A stretch of 64,000 nt of DNA from Pseudomonadota bacterium (GTDB lineage: Bacteria > Desulfobacterota > Desulfobacteria > Desulfobacterales > JAHIVH01): assembly GCA_018816735.1 (NCBI GenBank), contig JAHIVH010000083.1, forward strand, positions 1 to 64,000. Reading direction: 5' to 3'. Positions 54,636-63,679 of the stretch are shown one piece after another. The position numbers were made by a program, and so were the translations under genes. The notes below the pieces were generated by a model. It did not search any database and was not told the origin of the DNA. It saw only the letters and a program-made list of their open reading frames with translations. The first letter of the stretch is position 1. Every line of letters starts with the position of its first letter.

Positions 54636-57071
54636 ATGAATGACAAACCGAAAATTGGCGTTTTTATATGCAAGTGCGGACAAAAAATAGATCCGTTTAT
54701 TGATCTGTCTGCCATGAAGGTAACCGTTTCTAAAACTGATGATGTCACGTGCTGTGAAGTCCTGCCTTACCCTTGCCTGGAACCGGGTATGACCGAAATT
54801 ATAAAATCAATAAAAGAAAAAGAAGTAAACCGATTGGTGGTGGCAGGTTGCGAAAGCCGGTTGATGTTAAAAAAGTTTGAGAAAAGACTTGAATCGGAAG
54901 GGTTGAAAAAAGGCCAGATCGATGTGGTCAATTTGCGAGGCCATGTGGCCGCTGTCAGTGATTTGTCACCCAAAGAAAAGGCGGAAAAAGGCGCACGTCT
55001 TGTCAATGCGTCTATCGCCGAAATGCGGGCACTTCACCCGAGTATTCAGCAGAATGTCCACATCGAGCATCCTCCCATGATCTTAGGCGGAGGGGTTGCG
55101 TCGTTTACGGCTGCACAGGAACTGGCACGGAAGGGTATTGAGTGTTATTTATCCATTCCGGAAACCGACCCGGATATCATTCTTCAGCAATTGTATCAAA
55201 AATACCTGGGAGAACGCAGCAATTATCCGCGATTAAAAAAAATTATCGAAGATGTGCTTAAAAATGACCGGGTCACGATCTTGCCTGAAACTGAAATCGT
55301 CAGTCTTTCAGGTATCACAGGAGATTACTCCGCAGCACTGACTGTTCCTGGCGAACTCAACCGAAAGCGCTACCAGGTCGGTACGATTATCGCTTGTCTG
55401 GATGGCGAACTGACAGCCCCCGGACCAGAATTCGGCTATGACGGAAAAACCGTTCTCTGCCAAACAGATCTTGAAAATATCATCTATAATGCAGTCATCC
55501 CTTCGGGTCAGACCGTATTCTGGATCAATGACTATGAAACCGGACAGGAAGAATATGCCAGATTATCCACCCGTTCAGCCTGGACCATGAGTCGTCATAT
55601 TCTCGAAAATTCCAAAAAATCACAGGTGATCATTCTGTACAATCAAAAGATGTCATTGCCACTGACAGCATCGGAAAGGTCATTAAGCCGTAAACTGGGT
55701 ATCATCTGGGTACCCTATGACAAAGCTGTACAGCCTGTGATTCAGTTGGGTTTTGTATCCTTTGGCGGGGTCAATGATCACCTTGAACATGAAATCCCCT
55801 GGGATAGAATTGTACTCTCCCCCATTCGGAAAATTGGCGGAAATTCCATGCAAACCGCAAAAATTCTGGGAATCATCCATGAAGAAAGTGAATTTTTAGG
55901 TGTCCATCACGCAAAAGTAAGGCCTGAAATGGTAGGCAGAGAAGAATCCTATCTGGCCGGAAGCGCAAGATACAGCTGTGATCTGAATGAGGCGTTGAAT
56001 CAGGGCAAACAGGCTGGCAAAAAAAACGCGGAGATGTATCAAAAGTCAGCAGAGAATACGCTTTTTGCTCCCCGGGTGGTATGCATCGTGGATACGACAA
56101 AATGTGTGGGATGCGGTCAATGTCAGGAAATCTGCGATTGTGGGGGTATTGGCATCGCAGAAGGGTTAGGCGGAGGTATCCCCAGAGTGGTTGATCCTAT
56201 GGTCTGCACAGGTGGCGGAACTTGTGCAGCAGCATGTCCCTACCAGGCACTGACATTGCAGAATAACACCAACGACCAAAGGGAAGCCAGGGTGGGTGAA
56301 CTTGCCAAACAGCTCAAAAACAATGAGTTTGTGGCGTTTGCCTGTTCGTGGGCAGGTCTTCCTGCGGCTGACAATGCAGGAAACAGAGGGCTCAACTATA
56401 ATCCGGACATTCACATCATAGGCATACCCTGCGTTGGCCAAATTGATCCTTCCGTCATGGCCAGAGCATTTGTTGATGGGGCTCCCGGATTATTACTCGT
56501 GGGGTGCGACCCTGAGAACTGCCATCATTCTTTTGGTGTGGATCATGCATGGAGCCGCGTCAATATTTTAAAAAAATTGTTCACCCTTTGCGGTTTTGAT
56601 CGAAGAAGAATTACCATGGCTCACGCGGATCTCAATCATCCAGAAGATTTTGTGAAAACCGTAGAAAGTTTTTCCAAAATGCTCAAAGCACTCGGCCCAA
56701 TAGAAAAAACACCGGACAACCAAAAGAAACTGGAAAGTATTTACAAACTTGTCAAAACCAATTCAAGAGTCCGGCTACTCCTTTCATCAGGCTTGAGAAG
56801 ACCTTGGGAAGCGACATATAGAGGGGATCAACGCTATGCGCTCGAATATGATAGAAGTGATTTTATGGATGCACTGAAAGAAGAACTGTTGAAGGTCCGC
56901 CTTGAAGGTATATTCAGAGAAGAAAGCCGGCCCTTTGACCTGGATGAAATTATCAGCAAAGTGGTGGATGATCAAAATAGAATCATAAATCAATTAAGTG
57001 AATTGGTCGCGGAAGGCGCCATTGAAAGAACCTATAAACAGGGAAAGCCTTTTTACTTGAGCGCCAACTAG
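54636..57071 (+). CDS. HdrA-MvhD fusion-like electron-transfer protein with altered cofactor sites
   Basis: An 811-residue protein. N-terminal HdrA-like part ('IGVFICKCGQKI', 'RLVVAGCESR'), FAD-domain region where the fingerprint reads 'LGGGVASFTA' instead of GGGVAG and the acidic strand end is lost, two Fe-S motifs near 490-530 (first complete 'CVGCGQCQEIC', second 'CTGGGTCAAACP' with one Cys replaced by Gly), then an MvhD-like domain (about 555-680) that keeps 'GIPCVGQ' and 'VGCDPENCHH' but has 'CSWA' for the CxxC, and a helical C-terminus. It is probably a bifurcation or relay subunit with changed potential. AAGGAG precedes ATG 54636. Confidence 0.88.
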   Translation: MNDKPKIGVFICKCGQKIDPFIDLSAMKVTVSKTDDVTCCEVLPYPCLEPGMTEIIKSIKEKEVNRLVVAGCESRLMLKKFEKRLESEGLKKGQIDVVNLRGHVAAVSDLSPKEKAEKGARLVNASIAEMRALHPSIQQNVHIEHPPMILGGGVASFTAAQELARKGIECYLSIPETDPDIILQQLYQKYLGERSNYPRLKKIIEDVLKNDRVTILPETEIVSLSGITGDYSAALTVPGELNRKRYQVGTIIACLDGELTAPGPEFGYDGKTVLCQTDLENIIYNAVIPSGQTVFWINDYETGQEEYARLSTRSAWTMSRHILENSKKSQVIILYNQKMSLPLTASERSLSRKLGIIWVPYDKAVQPVIQLGFVSFGGVNDHLEHEIPWDRIVLSPIRKIGGNSMQTAKILGIIHEESEFLGVHHAKVRPEMVGREESYLAGSARYSCDLNEALNQGKQAGKKNAEMYQKSAENTLFAPRVVCIVDTTKCVGCGQCQEICDCGGIGIAEGLGGGIPRVVDPMVCTGGGTCAAACPYQALTLQNNTNDQREARVGELAKQLKNNEFVAFACSWAGLPAADNAGNRGLNYNPDIHIIGIPCVGQIDPSVMARAFVDGAPGLLLVGCDPENCHHSFGVDHAWSRVNILKKLFTLCGFDRRRITMAHADLNHPEDFVKTVESFSKMLKALGPIEKTPDNQKKLESIYKLVKTNSRVRLLLSSGLRRPWEATYRGDQRYALEYDRSDFMDALKEELLKVRLEGIFREESRPFDLDEIISKVVDDQNRIINQLSELVAEGAIERTYKQGKPFYLSAN

Positions 57072-57091
57072 TTTTTTTAACCCTAGCAAAT

Positions 57092-57142
57092 AAGGAAGCA
57101 TTCGTGTATCTCCTTGACCGAAGATATGCCGGGTGTTTCCTT
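57092..57142 (+). other. Intercistronic two-part stem-loop
   Basis: AAGGAAGCA (57092-57100) pairs with TGTTTCCTT (57134-57142), one G-U pair included, and inside it GTATCT (57106-57111) pairs with AGATAT (57122-57127). It lies in the only sizeable gap inside the operon, so it may be a processing site or a 3' protector of the upstream message. Confidence 0.45.
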
Positions 57143-57172
57143 TATACGTAAAAAAGAAACAAGGAGGTCAAA

Positions 57173-58006
57173 TTGTTCGAAATAGTAAAACGAGAAGTTA
57201 TGGCCGGAGGAACGGTTATTTTAAATGAAATTGATGCACCCTTGATTGCAAAGAAAGCCATGCCCGGCCAATTTGTTATTTTAAAAGCAACAGAAACAGG
57301 TGAACGTATTCCCCTGACCATGGCGGATACTGATCCGGAAAAAGGCACCATCACGATTATCTATATGGTTGTCGGAAAATCGACAGCGCTTTTCAGAGAC
57401 TTGAAAATTGGAGACAGCTATATGGATGTCATTGGCCCTCTGGGTGCGCCTACCCACCTTGAAAAGATAGGAAAAGTGATTTGCGTTGGCGGTGGCACGG
57501 GGGTTGCGGTCCTTCATCCCATCACAAGAGGATTAAAACAAATTGGGAATGATGTGACTTGCATAATCGGCGCCAGAAATAAAGATCTCCTGATCCTTGA
57601 AGATAAAATGAAAGCGGCGTCAAATCATTTCCACGTATGCACTGATGACGGTTCTTACGGCCATCATGGATTTGTGACCGAGATCCTGGAAAAAATTCTG
57701 AAAGAAGAAGATGTTAAGCTCGTAGTTGGCATAGGCCCTGTACCCATGATGAAGGCCGTCTCCAATATCACGGCTAAATATCAGGTCAAAACCATGGTCA
57801 GCTTGAATCCGATTATGATAGACGGCACGGGCATGTGCGGAGGGTGCCGGGTTTCTGTCGGTGGCAAAACAAAATTCGCCTGCGTGGATGGACCGGAATT
57901 CGATGGGCATGAAGTCGATTTTGACGAGCTGATACTTCGTCTGAGGGCTTATACCGATGAAGAGAAACTGTCTAATGATACTTACTGTCAGGTCATAAAT
58001 GCATAG
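57173..58006 (+). CDS. nfnA: NfnA-like FAD/NAD-binding [2Fe-2S] subunit
   Basis: A 277-residue protein of the ferredoxin:NADP reductase alpha/SudB family. It has a beta-barrel FAD domain ('RIPLTMADTD'), an NAD domain with 'GGGTGVAVLHPI', and a C-terminal [2Fe-2S] motif ('DGTGMCGGCRVS', later Cys in 'KFACVDG'). With NfnB it would form NADH-dependent ferredoxin:NADP+ oxidoreductase, an electron-bifurcating enzyme. The start is a TTG at 57173, supported by AAGGAGG five bases upstream; no ATG fits. Preceded by an RNA hairpin. Confidence 0.92.
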   Translation: MFEIVKREVMAGGTVILNEIDAPLIAKKAMPGQFVILKATETGERIPLTMADTDPEKGTITIIYMVVGKSTALFRDLKIGDSYMDVIGPLGAPTHLEKIGKVICVGGGTGVAVLHPITRGLKQIGNDVTCIIGARNKDLLILEDKMKAASNHFHVCTDDGSYGHHGFVTEILEKILKEEDVKLVVGIGPVPMMKAVSNITAKYQVKTMVSLNPIMIDGTGMCGGCRVSVGGKTKFACVDGPEFDGHEVDFDELILRLRAYTDEEKLSNDTYCQVINA

Positions 58007-58052
58007 TCTTTAAACGAAGCACTGAATTAAAAACGGATGAATGGAGGAAATG

Positions 58053-59465
58053 ATGTCCGCGCCAAACATAAAAAAAGAAAAACTCTCACGACAACCCATG
58101 CCGGAACAGGAAGCACATATCCGCGCAAAAAATTTTGACGAAGTCCCTATTGGTTTGACTAAAGATATGGCTATCAAGGAAGCACAAAGATGCATTCAAT
58201 GCAAAAAACCGGCATGCGTGGAAGGATGTCCGGTAGGCGTTGATATACCAGGATTTATCCGCCACATTAAGGAAGGAAATTTCACAGATGCCATCACAAA
58301 AATCTGGGAAAAGAACAGCCTTCCTGCAGTCTGCGGCAGGGTTTGTCCCCAGGAGCTTCAATGCGAAGGAAATTGCGTATTAGGCAAAAAGGATGACCCT
58401 GTCGCCATCGGAAACCTTGAACGATTTGTTGCGGATTATGAACGCAAAAATAGAAAAGCGGCCCTTCCCGCAAAGGCTTCTGCCACAGGGAAAAAAGTTG
58501 CGGTAGTTGGCTCAGGCCCATCGGGCCTCACCGTTGCAAGTGATCTTGTATTAAAGGGACATGATGTCTCGGTTTTTGAGGCATTCCATAAACCTGGCGG
58601 TGTTCTGGTTTATGGCATTCCGGAATTCAGGTTGCCTAAGGAAATCGTATTTTCTGAAGTGGCTGGCCTGGAATCCCTAGGTGCAAAGGTGGCATGCAAT
58701 AATGTTATTGGAAGAACCGTTACTCTTGATGAACTGTTTGAAGAAGGATATGAGGCGATTTATATTGGTGTGGGTGCCGGACTTCCCACATTTTTAAATA
58801 TCCCCGGAGAAAACCTGATCGGCGTATTTTCCGCCAATGAATACCTTACCCGATCCAACCTGATGAAAGCCTATATGTTTCCGGAATACGATACACCGGT
58901 CATCAAAGGAAAAAATGTCATCACATTGGGAGCCGGGAACGTGGCCATGGATGCGGCACGGACTGCTCTCAGGCTGGGTGCTGAATCATCAAAAATCGTT
59001 TATCGGCGGTCCAGAGATGAAGTGCCTGCAAGAGGCGCTGAAGTTCACCATGCAGAAGAAGAAGGTGTGGAGTTCTTCTTCCTGACTAGTCCGGTCAAAT
59101 TTTCCGGAAATGAAAAGGGAAGGCTTACCAGCATGACCGGCCTTAAAATGGAACTGGGCGAACCGGACCAGTCCGGAAGAAGGCGTCCCATTCCTGTCAA
59201 GGGATCTGAATTTGATCTTGCGTGTGATCTGGCCATCATTGCGGTGGGCGCTGGTGCCAATCCACTGCTCACCCGATCCACCAAAGGACTCGCGCTCAAC
59301 AAATGGGGTTACATTATTACGGATGAAAAAACCGGAAAAACATCCAGAAAAGGCGTCTGGGCAGGCGGAGACATCGTCACCGGTTCTGCCACGGTCATCC
59401 TTGCCATGGGTGCAGGACGGCAGGCTGCAGACTCGATAGATAATTATCTGGCCGTCGGCTGGTAG
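58053..59465 (+). CDS. nfnB: NfnB/GltD-like NADPH-binding flavoprotein
   Basis: A 470-residue protein of the glutamate synthase small-subunit family. N-terminal two-cluster motif ('RCIQCKKPACVEGCP' and 'CGRVCPQELQCEGNC'), FAD fingerprint 'AVVGSGPSGL', and second dinucleotide fold 'TLGAGNVAMDAARTALRLG' with Arg residues suiting NADPH ('YRRSRDE'). It pairs with NfnA directly upstream. GGAGG lies five bases before ATG 58053; earlier ATGs at 58041 and 58050 have no space for it. The combination with NuoEF and HdrA-like subunits in one operon is unusual. Confidence 0.94.
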   Translation: MSAPNIKKEKLSRQPMPEQEAHIRAKNFDEVPIGLTKDMAIKEAQRCIQCKKPACVEGCPVGVDIPGFIRHIKEGNFTDAITKIWEKNSLPAVCGRVCPQELQCEGNCVLGKKDDPVAIGNLERFVADYERKNRKAALPAKASATGKKVAVVGSGPSGLTVASDLVLKGHDVSVFEAFHKPGGVLVYGIPEFRLPKEIVFSEVAGLESLGAKVACNNVIGRTVTLDELFEEGYEAIYIGVGAGLPTFLNIPGENLIGVFSANEYLTRSNLMKAYMFPEYDTPVIKGKNVITLGAGNVAMDAARTALRLGAESSKIVYRRSRDEVPARGAEVHHAEEEGVEFFFLTSPVKFSGNEKGRLTSMTGLKMELGEPDQSGRRRPIPVKGSEFDLACDLAIIAVGAGANPLLTRSTKGLALNKWGYIITDEKTGKTSRKGVWAGGDIVTGSATVILAMGAGRQAADSIDNYLAVGW

Positions 59466-59496
59466 ACATCAGACAAAGAGGTAAAGAGGTATTGCC

Positions 59497-60327
59497 ATGA
59501 CCGGAAATAACAATTCGAAACGCTCTTCCGCCAATATCATTCAGGGATTTCCTGTGAGAGACAATGAATGTATCTGGATGAAAGCCGGTCTTGTTGATTT
59601 CCGGTTATGCGACAATGCCTTTGATTGCAGCACGTGCCCATTTGACACAGGCATGCAGAAGAAAATGAAAAAGGCAGGTGCACCTTCCCCGTCTACACCA
59701 AAATCGCAAATGGGAGAAGGTCTTTTTTATCGTTACAGAAAAGGAGACCTTCCCTGCCGTCATTTTCTTACCGGACGCATCGAGGTCATGAAACAATGCC
59801 CCAATAATTATGAATGTCACCATTGTGAATATGATCAGTGGCTCGATGCATATGATGAAACCTGTAACCTGACGTCATCCGGACAGTTCATGGGAAATGG
59901 ATTCAACGTGGCAGACGATTGCTATTATCATATCGGCCATATGTGGGCGCATTTTGAGCATGGGGGGCAGGTTTGTGTCGGGTGTGATGATTTTCTGGCA
60001 AGCCGCCTGGATCCGTTTCAGAAAATAAACATACCCGCCCTGGGAGCAAAAGTAACCCAGGGCGAGCCTTGCCTTTATGTCTATTTTGATCACAAGCAAA
60101 TAGATCTCGTTTCACCGGTGACCGGAACGGTTTTAAAAATCAACCCCCTGATTGCCACTCACCCTCACCTCTTAAAAGATGATCCATACGGCAAAGGATG
60201 GTTGCTTTTAATTGCACCGGACATGCCCAGAAAAAATCTGAAGAGCCTCATGACACGCGAAGAAATGATCAAGCGAATGGCCGGTGATCCTGAAATTCAG
60301 AATGGTGAGTTTAATAGGAAACAGTAA
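59497..60327 (+). CDS. GcvH-fold protein with two Cys repeats and no lipoyl lysine at the usual site
   Basis: A 276-residue protein. Two N-terminal cysteine units have the same pattern C-x5-C-x2-C-x-(F/Y)-D (Cys38-44-47 and Cys101-107-110). Residues about 135-245 follow the glycine cleavage H protein: 'VADDCYYHIGHMWAHF', 'PALGAKVTQGEP', 'VSPVTGTVLKIN', 'DPYGKGWLLLI'. Counting from GAKV to SP without gaps, the lipoylated Lys of GcvH corresponds to His199, with Lys200 next to it. There are further Cys at 141, 160 and 163. No glycine cleavage genes are near. It is the last gene of the electron-transfer operon and may be a thiol or metal carrier. Its end overlaps the opposite fadL-like gene by 17 bases. 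Confidence 0.85.
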   Translation: MTGNNNSKRSSANIIQGFPVRDNECIWMKAGLVDFRLCDNAFDCSTCPFDTGMQKKMKKAGAPSPSTPKSQMGEGLFYRYRKGDLPCRHFLTGRIEVMKQCPNNYECHHCEYDQWLDAYDETCNLTSSGQFMGNGFNVADDCYYHIGHMWAHFEHGGQVCVGCDDFLASRLDPFQKINIPALGAKVTQGEPCLYVYFDHKQIDLVSPVTGTVLKINPLIATHPHLLKDDPYGKGWLLLIAPDMPRKNLKSLMTREEMIKRMAGDPEIQNGEFNRKQ

Positions 60328-61636
60328 CGCCCACGGCAATCTGTTCGTACGCCATTTCAGATTCGACCTTTGTTCCCGGTGCTTTGCCTGCCAGAGTATA
60401 CATTGGACCGGACTGGGAGCTTTTAAAAGCATGGGTGTAACCAAAGTCAATCGCAGCTTGTTTTGTAACCGCCCATGATGCACCGATCGACAAATGATGC
60501 TGGTTATGCAAAGGAGAACCCACATTAAAAAAAGTGATGTCTTCATCAATGGGGTTCGTGCAGTAGTTGTACCCGGCGCGGAGGGTCAATTTTTCCTGAA
60601 CAGTTTGCTGTACGCCCAATGCCACCACATAGATATCATCAAATCCCAGACCTTTCAGGGAGCCGTCTGAAGCAAATCCGGTTTTATCAAATCCCTTGGT
60701 ATCGGCATAATTGATCCAGGAAACATCCATCAGCAGCAGCGTTTCACAGGGGAGGCGGTAGTTTGCACCAACATGCAAAGATAGGGGGCGATCGAGATGA
60801 AAGGACACTTTTCTGCTTTGACCAGCCTCATCTTTTGTTTTCCATTCAAATTTTTCAAACCAGGTAGGACTGGTCAGTGTAAAACCGATATTCATATCAT
60901 CGGTGACCTTATACCGGACACCTGCCTGAAAACCAAAACCAAAAGAAACATCGTGATCAATATCATCCGGATAGGTGGGAATACCATCGGCATTGGCATC
61001 ATCCGGGGCAGCAAACGCAGCAGGTGTAAACATCATCCGGGCTATGGATGGCGCCAGCGAAAACCCGGCAGACCATTTATCGTTATAATCATAGGATATT
61101 CCCAAAGGAATACGAATGACTTCCAGCTGGGTTTCAACAGCCCCAAAGCCGCCGAAGAGTCCGCCAAAAGGATTATTGGCTTTTCCCTGCTGGGCGATAA
61201 AAACCGGATTGGTGGTGCTCTCCGAAATATCAAGATGCAGGCCAGCCTCTGCAATGACGCCAAAATAAAAAGCAGCCGGTAAATTTTTGTTCCGCAACAC
61301 CATTCCCATATTGGCACTGGGAATCATATCCACATCTGAATCACTCGAATCATTCAGCCCCAGGATGCCGACAGAACTTTTCACAGTCAAGTCCGGTATA
61401 AGCATTTCAAGACTCACCGAAAAAGCTTTATCCCCAAACAATGTGGCATTCGCAGGATTCCGATACAGGCTGCCCAACAGATCCGAACCATTCCCCGCAG
61501 TTGCCGCTCCTCCCAGGGACTCATTTACGGCGCCTGCGCCATGAATAAAATACCCATTGGCGCCAAAGAGCGTACAAGGACTGATTAGAAGAACAAGGAT
61601 AGCCGGAATAAATCGTAACGCATGTTTAATGTTCAT
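60311..61636 (-). CDS. FadL/OmpP1/TodX-family outer-membrane transporter
   Basis: A 441-residue outer-membrane beta-barrel that lets hydrophobic molecules such as fatty acids or aromatic hydrocarbons cross. Seen: signal peptide (cut near 'FGANG'), the FadL N-terminal hatch 'GYFIHGAGAVNESLGGAATA', 'SLYRNPANATLFG', alternating strands, and a terminal aromatic ('VAVGVTVSY') as barrels have. It would supply substrate for the acyl-CoA operon at 22582. ATG 61636 follows GGAGGG; 61648 is the alternative. The 3' end overlaps the GcvH-like gene on the other strand. Confidence 0.93.
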   Translation of the reverse strand: MNIKHALRFIPAILVLLISPCTLFGANGYFIHGAGAVNESLGGAATAGNGSDLLGSLYRNPANATLFGDKAFSVSLEMLIPDLTVKSSVGILGLNDSSDSDVDMIPSANMGMVLRNKNLPAAFYFGVIAEAGLHLDISESTTNPVFIAQQGKANNPFGGLFGGFGAVETQLEVIRIPLGISYDYNDKWSAGFSLAPSIARMMFTPAAFAAPDDANADGIPTYPDDIDHDVSFGFGFQAGVRYKVTDDMNIGFTLTSPTWFEKFEWKTKDEAGQSRKVSFHLDRPLSLHVGANYRLPCETLLLMDVSWINYADTKGFDKTGFASDGSLKGLGFDDIYVVALGVQQTVQEKLTLRAGYNYCTNPIDEDITFFNVGSPLHNQHHLSIGASWAVTKQAAIDFGYTHAFKSSQSGPMYTLAGKAPGTKVESEMAYEQIAVGVTVSY

Positions 61637-61785
61637 AAATCCCTCCATTTCATTTAACGTTTTGGTGGAAACTGTCAGTTGGCTGCATTACTAAGTACAA
61701 TATGGGGTGTTTCATTCTGGACAGGATCAAATGCTCTTTATTCTTTCAGAATGAACAATAGGCGTTTTTTTATTTGTTGCAGCAA

Positions 61786-61814
61786 AGTATGCCAAAAACA
61801 AGGTCGTATGTCAA
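61786..61814 (-). promoter_or_regulatory. Promoter of the fadL-like gene
   Basis: Minus strand TTGACA, exactly 17 bases, CATACT. A second TTGACA lies six bases further upstream. The start would be near 61779, leaving a leader of about 140 bases that contains ATTCT-N3-AGAAT at 61741-61753. Confidence 0.5.
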
Positions 61815-62020
61815 TGTCAATAGTTCTTATGCTGCAATGGCGTTGCGCATAATAATATTCATTTTGCAATTGTCTTCTCGAGTGCCGGCATATCCGCGCA
61901 CCTAAAAAAAAGGTTGAGGGGAAATGATTATTATGCGAAAAGATAAAAGATAGTTATGCAAAATGCTAACTGCCGGTTCTCTCACCTGGCACAACTTTTC
62001 ACCCTTGAGACAGACAGCTG
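61815..62020. other. Rest of the 384-base region before the HDOD gene
   Basis: No gene seen. TGGCAC-N5-TTCA near 61988-62002 resembles a sigma-54 site but lacks the GC element, so no promoter is claimed for the HDOD gene. Confidence 0.4.
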
Positions 62021-63652
62021 ATGAGTATTTCGGATAACGGTAAAAAAGGTTTTGATATCGATTTTTTGGATATTCCGGGCATCACTTCGCCAACACCGGC
62101 TGTACAAAAGCCGTCTGGAGAAACCCAGCCCTCAAAAGAGGCCGACATCAAAATTTCCGAGGAGTCGCGGGAACAGGTCGATACAATTGTGAGTTCGATT
62201 ATCGCCAAAATGAAAAAAAAGGGAGACTTCCCCTCTTTCTCAAAACAAATATCATCTGTTAACAAGATCCTTCATATTAATTATGCATCAGCAAAAGACA
62301 TTGCAGATGTGATTATGAAGGATTTCAGCCTGAGCCAGAAGCTGTTACAACTAGTGAACTCATCATTTTACGGGCAGTTCAGCAACCAGGGGCTTACATC
62401 CATCACCGAAGCCATGATCATTCTGGGGGCAGACTGCATTCAGCAGTCGGCCGCAAGTCTCATGCTTTTTGAATTAATGCAGGCCAGTTCACAAACCGAT
62501 GAATTGAAAGACGTGACCCTGGGAAGCTTCATGAGCGGATTGATCGCAAAAGAACTGGCCAAACGAAAAGGTTACAGGGATACGGAAAACTTTCTGATCT
62601 GTGCCATGTTCCATAACCTGGGACAATTTCTGATCATTTTCTATTTTCCTGAAAAATTCAATAAAATAAATGCATTGATTGCTGAAGAACACATGGACAA
62701 ACACAAGGCAGCCCGATCTGTGATGGGATTGACCTACTGGGAACTGGGCGTTGGCGTTGCGGAAAGATGGGGGCTTCCCAATGATATTATCCAGAGCATG
62801 AAGCCCGTGACAGGGGATATCCAAAAAGAGCCAAGCAAAAACGACGTGTTAAAATGTTGTTCATCTTTTTCAAATGCGTTATGTGAAATCGCCACTCAAA
62901 AAGGAGGGTTGAATAGCAACCGGGCCATCTCAGACCTTCTTGCCCGATTTGAAGGCATCATGGATATTCAATATGAAGACCTGGGGAAAATTCTGCTGTT
63001 GGTCGCTGACAAAATACAGGAACATGCCACACAGCTGAATATCGATACAAAAAAAAGCAGGCTTTTAAACCAGATCGCCAATGCGGATTTTAACCTGCGC
63101 CCGGTTGAAAAGCGGCTTGCCCCTGGCAAATCAAATCTCAAAGACCATGCAATTTTGGAAAAGATGAAAGAAATAAGCGGTCTGATAAAAGAGGGAAGTT
63201 ATAAAATCGGTGATGTTCTGACCATGGTTCTTGAAACCATGGAAAAAGAATTTAATTATACCCGTGTGGCCATGTGCATCAGAACGATAGATGCCAATCA
63301 GATTATCGTGAGGTATGCCCTGGGAAAGCAACCTGAAGCGTTTAAGAAAAACTTCAAATTTACCATCGAAAACTCGGAAGATATTTTCAACGCGGCGCTG
63401 AATGAAGGAAGCGACGTTATTATAAATGATATAAAAAACAAAAAGTATGGCAAACTGATTCCCAAATGGTATTCCAGCCTGGATATGTCAACCGGATTTG
63501 CCATCTATCCGATTATTGTAAACAAGGTCCCCTTTGGCCTCTTTTATGCCGATACAGATGAGGTGGATTTAAAACAGTTTATGCGGCAGCACGATTATAT
63601 GAAGAAACTCCGGACACTGACCGTCAAAGCGATCAAGAGAATTTCATCCTGA
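62021..63652 (+). CDS. HDOD-GAF signalling protein
   Basis: A 543-residue cytoplasmic protein. Residues about 45-290 form an HDOD domain, a catalytically weak relative of HD hydrolases used in signalling: 'PSFSKQISSVNKILHINYASAKDIADVIMKD', 'NSSFYGQFSNQGLTSITEAMIILGADCI', 'AMFHNLGQFLIIFYFP', 'WELGVGVAERWGLP'. Residues about 395-535 form a GAF-like domain ('NYTRVAMCIRT', 'GFAIYPIIVNKVPFGLFYAD'). The domain pair occurs in proteins that link ligand sensing to c-di-GMP or motility control; the exact role is unknown. The ribosome site is weak. Convergent with the TPR gene. Confidence 0.9.
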   Translation: MSISDNGKKGFDIDFLDIPGITSPTPAVQKPSGETQPSKEADIKISEESREQVDTIVSSIIAKMKKKGDFPSFSKQISSVNKILHINYASAKDIADVIMKDFSLSQKLLQLVNSSFYGQFSNQGLTSITEAMIILGADCIQQSAASLMLFELMQASSQTDELKDVTLGSFMSGLIAKELAKRKGYRDTENFLICAMFHNLGQFLIIFYFPEKFNKINALIAEEHMDKHKAARSVMGLTYWELGVGVAERWGLPNDIIQSMKPVTGDIQKEPSKNDVLKCCSSFSNALCEIATQKGGLNSNRAISDLLARFEGIMDIQYEDLGKILLLVADKIQEHATQLNIDTKKSRLLNQIANADFNLRPVEKRLAPGKSNLKDHAILEKMKEISGLIKEGSYKIGDVLTMVLETMEKEFNYTRVAMCIRTIDANQIIVRYALGKQPEAFKKNFKFTIENSEDIFNAALNEGSDVIINDIKNKKYGKLIPKWYSSLDMSTGFAIYPIIVNKVPFGLFYADTDEVDLKQFMRQHDYMKKLRTLTVKAIKRISS

Positions 63653-63679
63653 TACTATGTATCACGCTTAAATGATTGA

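Noticed and set aside
59497-60327. Annotation as a true glycine cleavage H protein
   Set aside because: No gcvT or gcvP is near, the lipoyl-lysine position holds His, and the N-terminus has Cys units absent from GcvH.
61988-62002. Sigma-54-like TGGCAC-N5-TTCA before the HDOD gene
   Set aside because: The GC of the -12 element is missing, so it fails the required GG-N10-GC rule.
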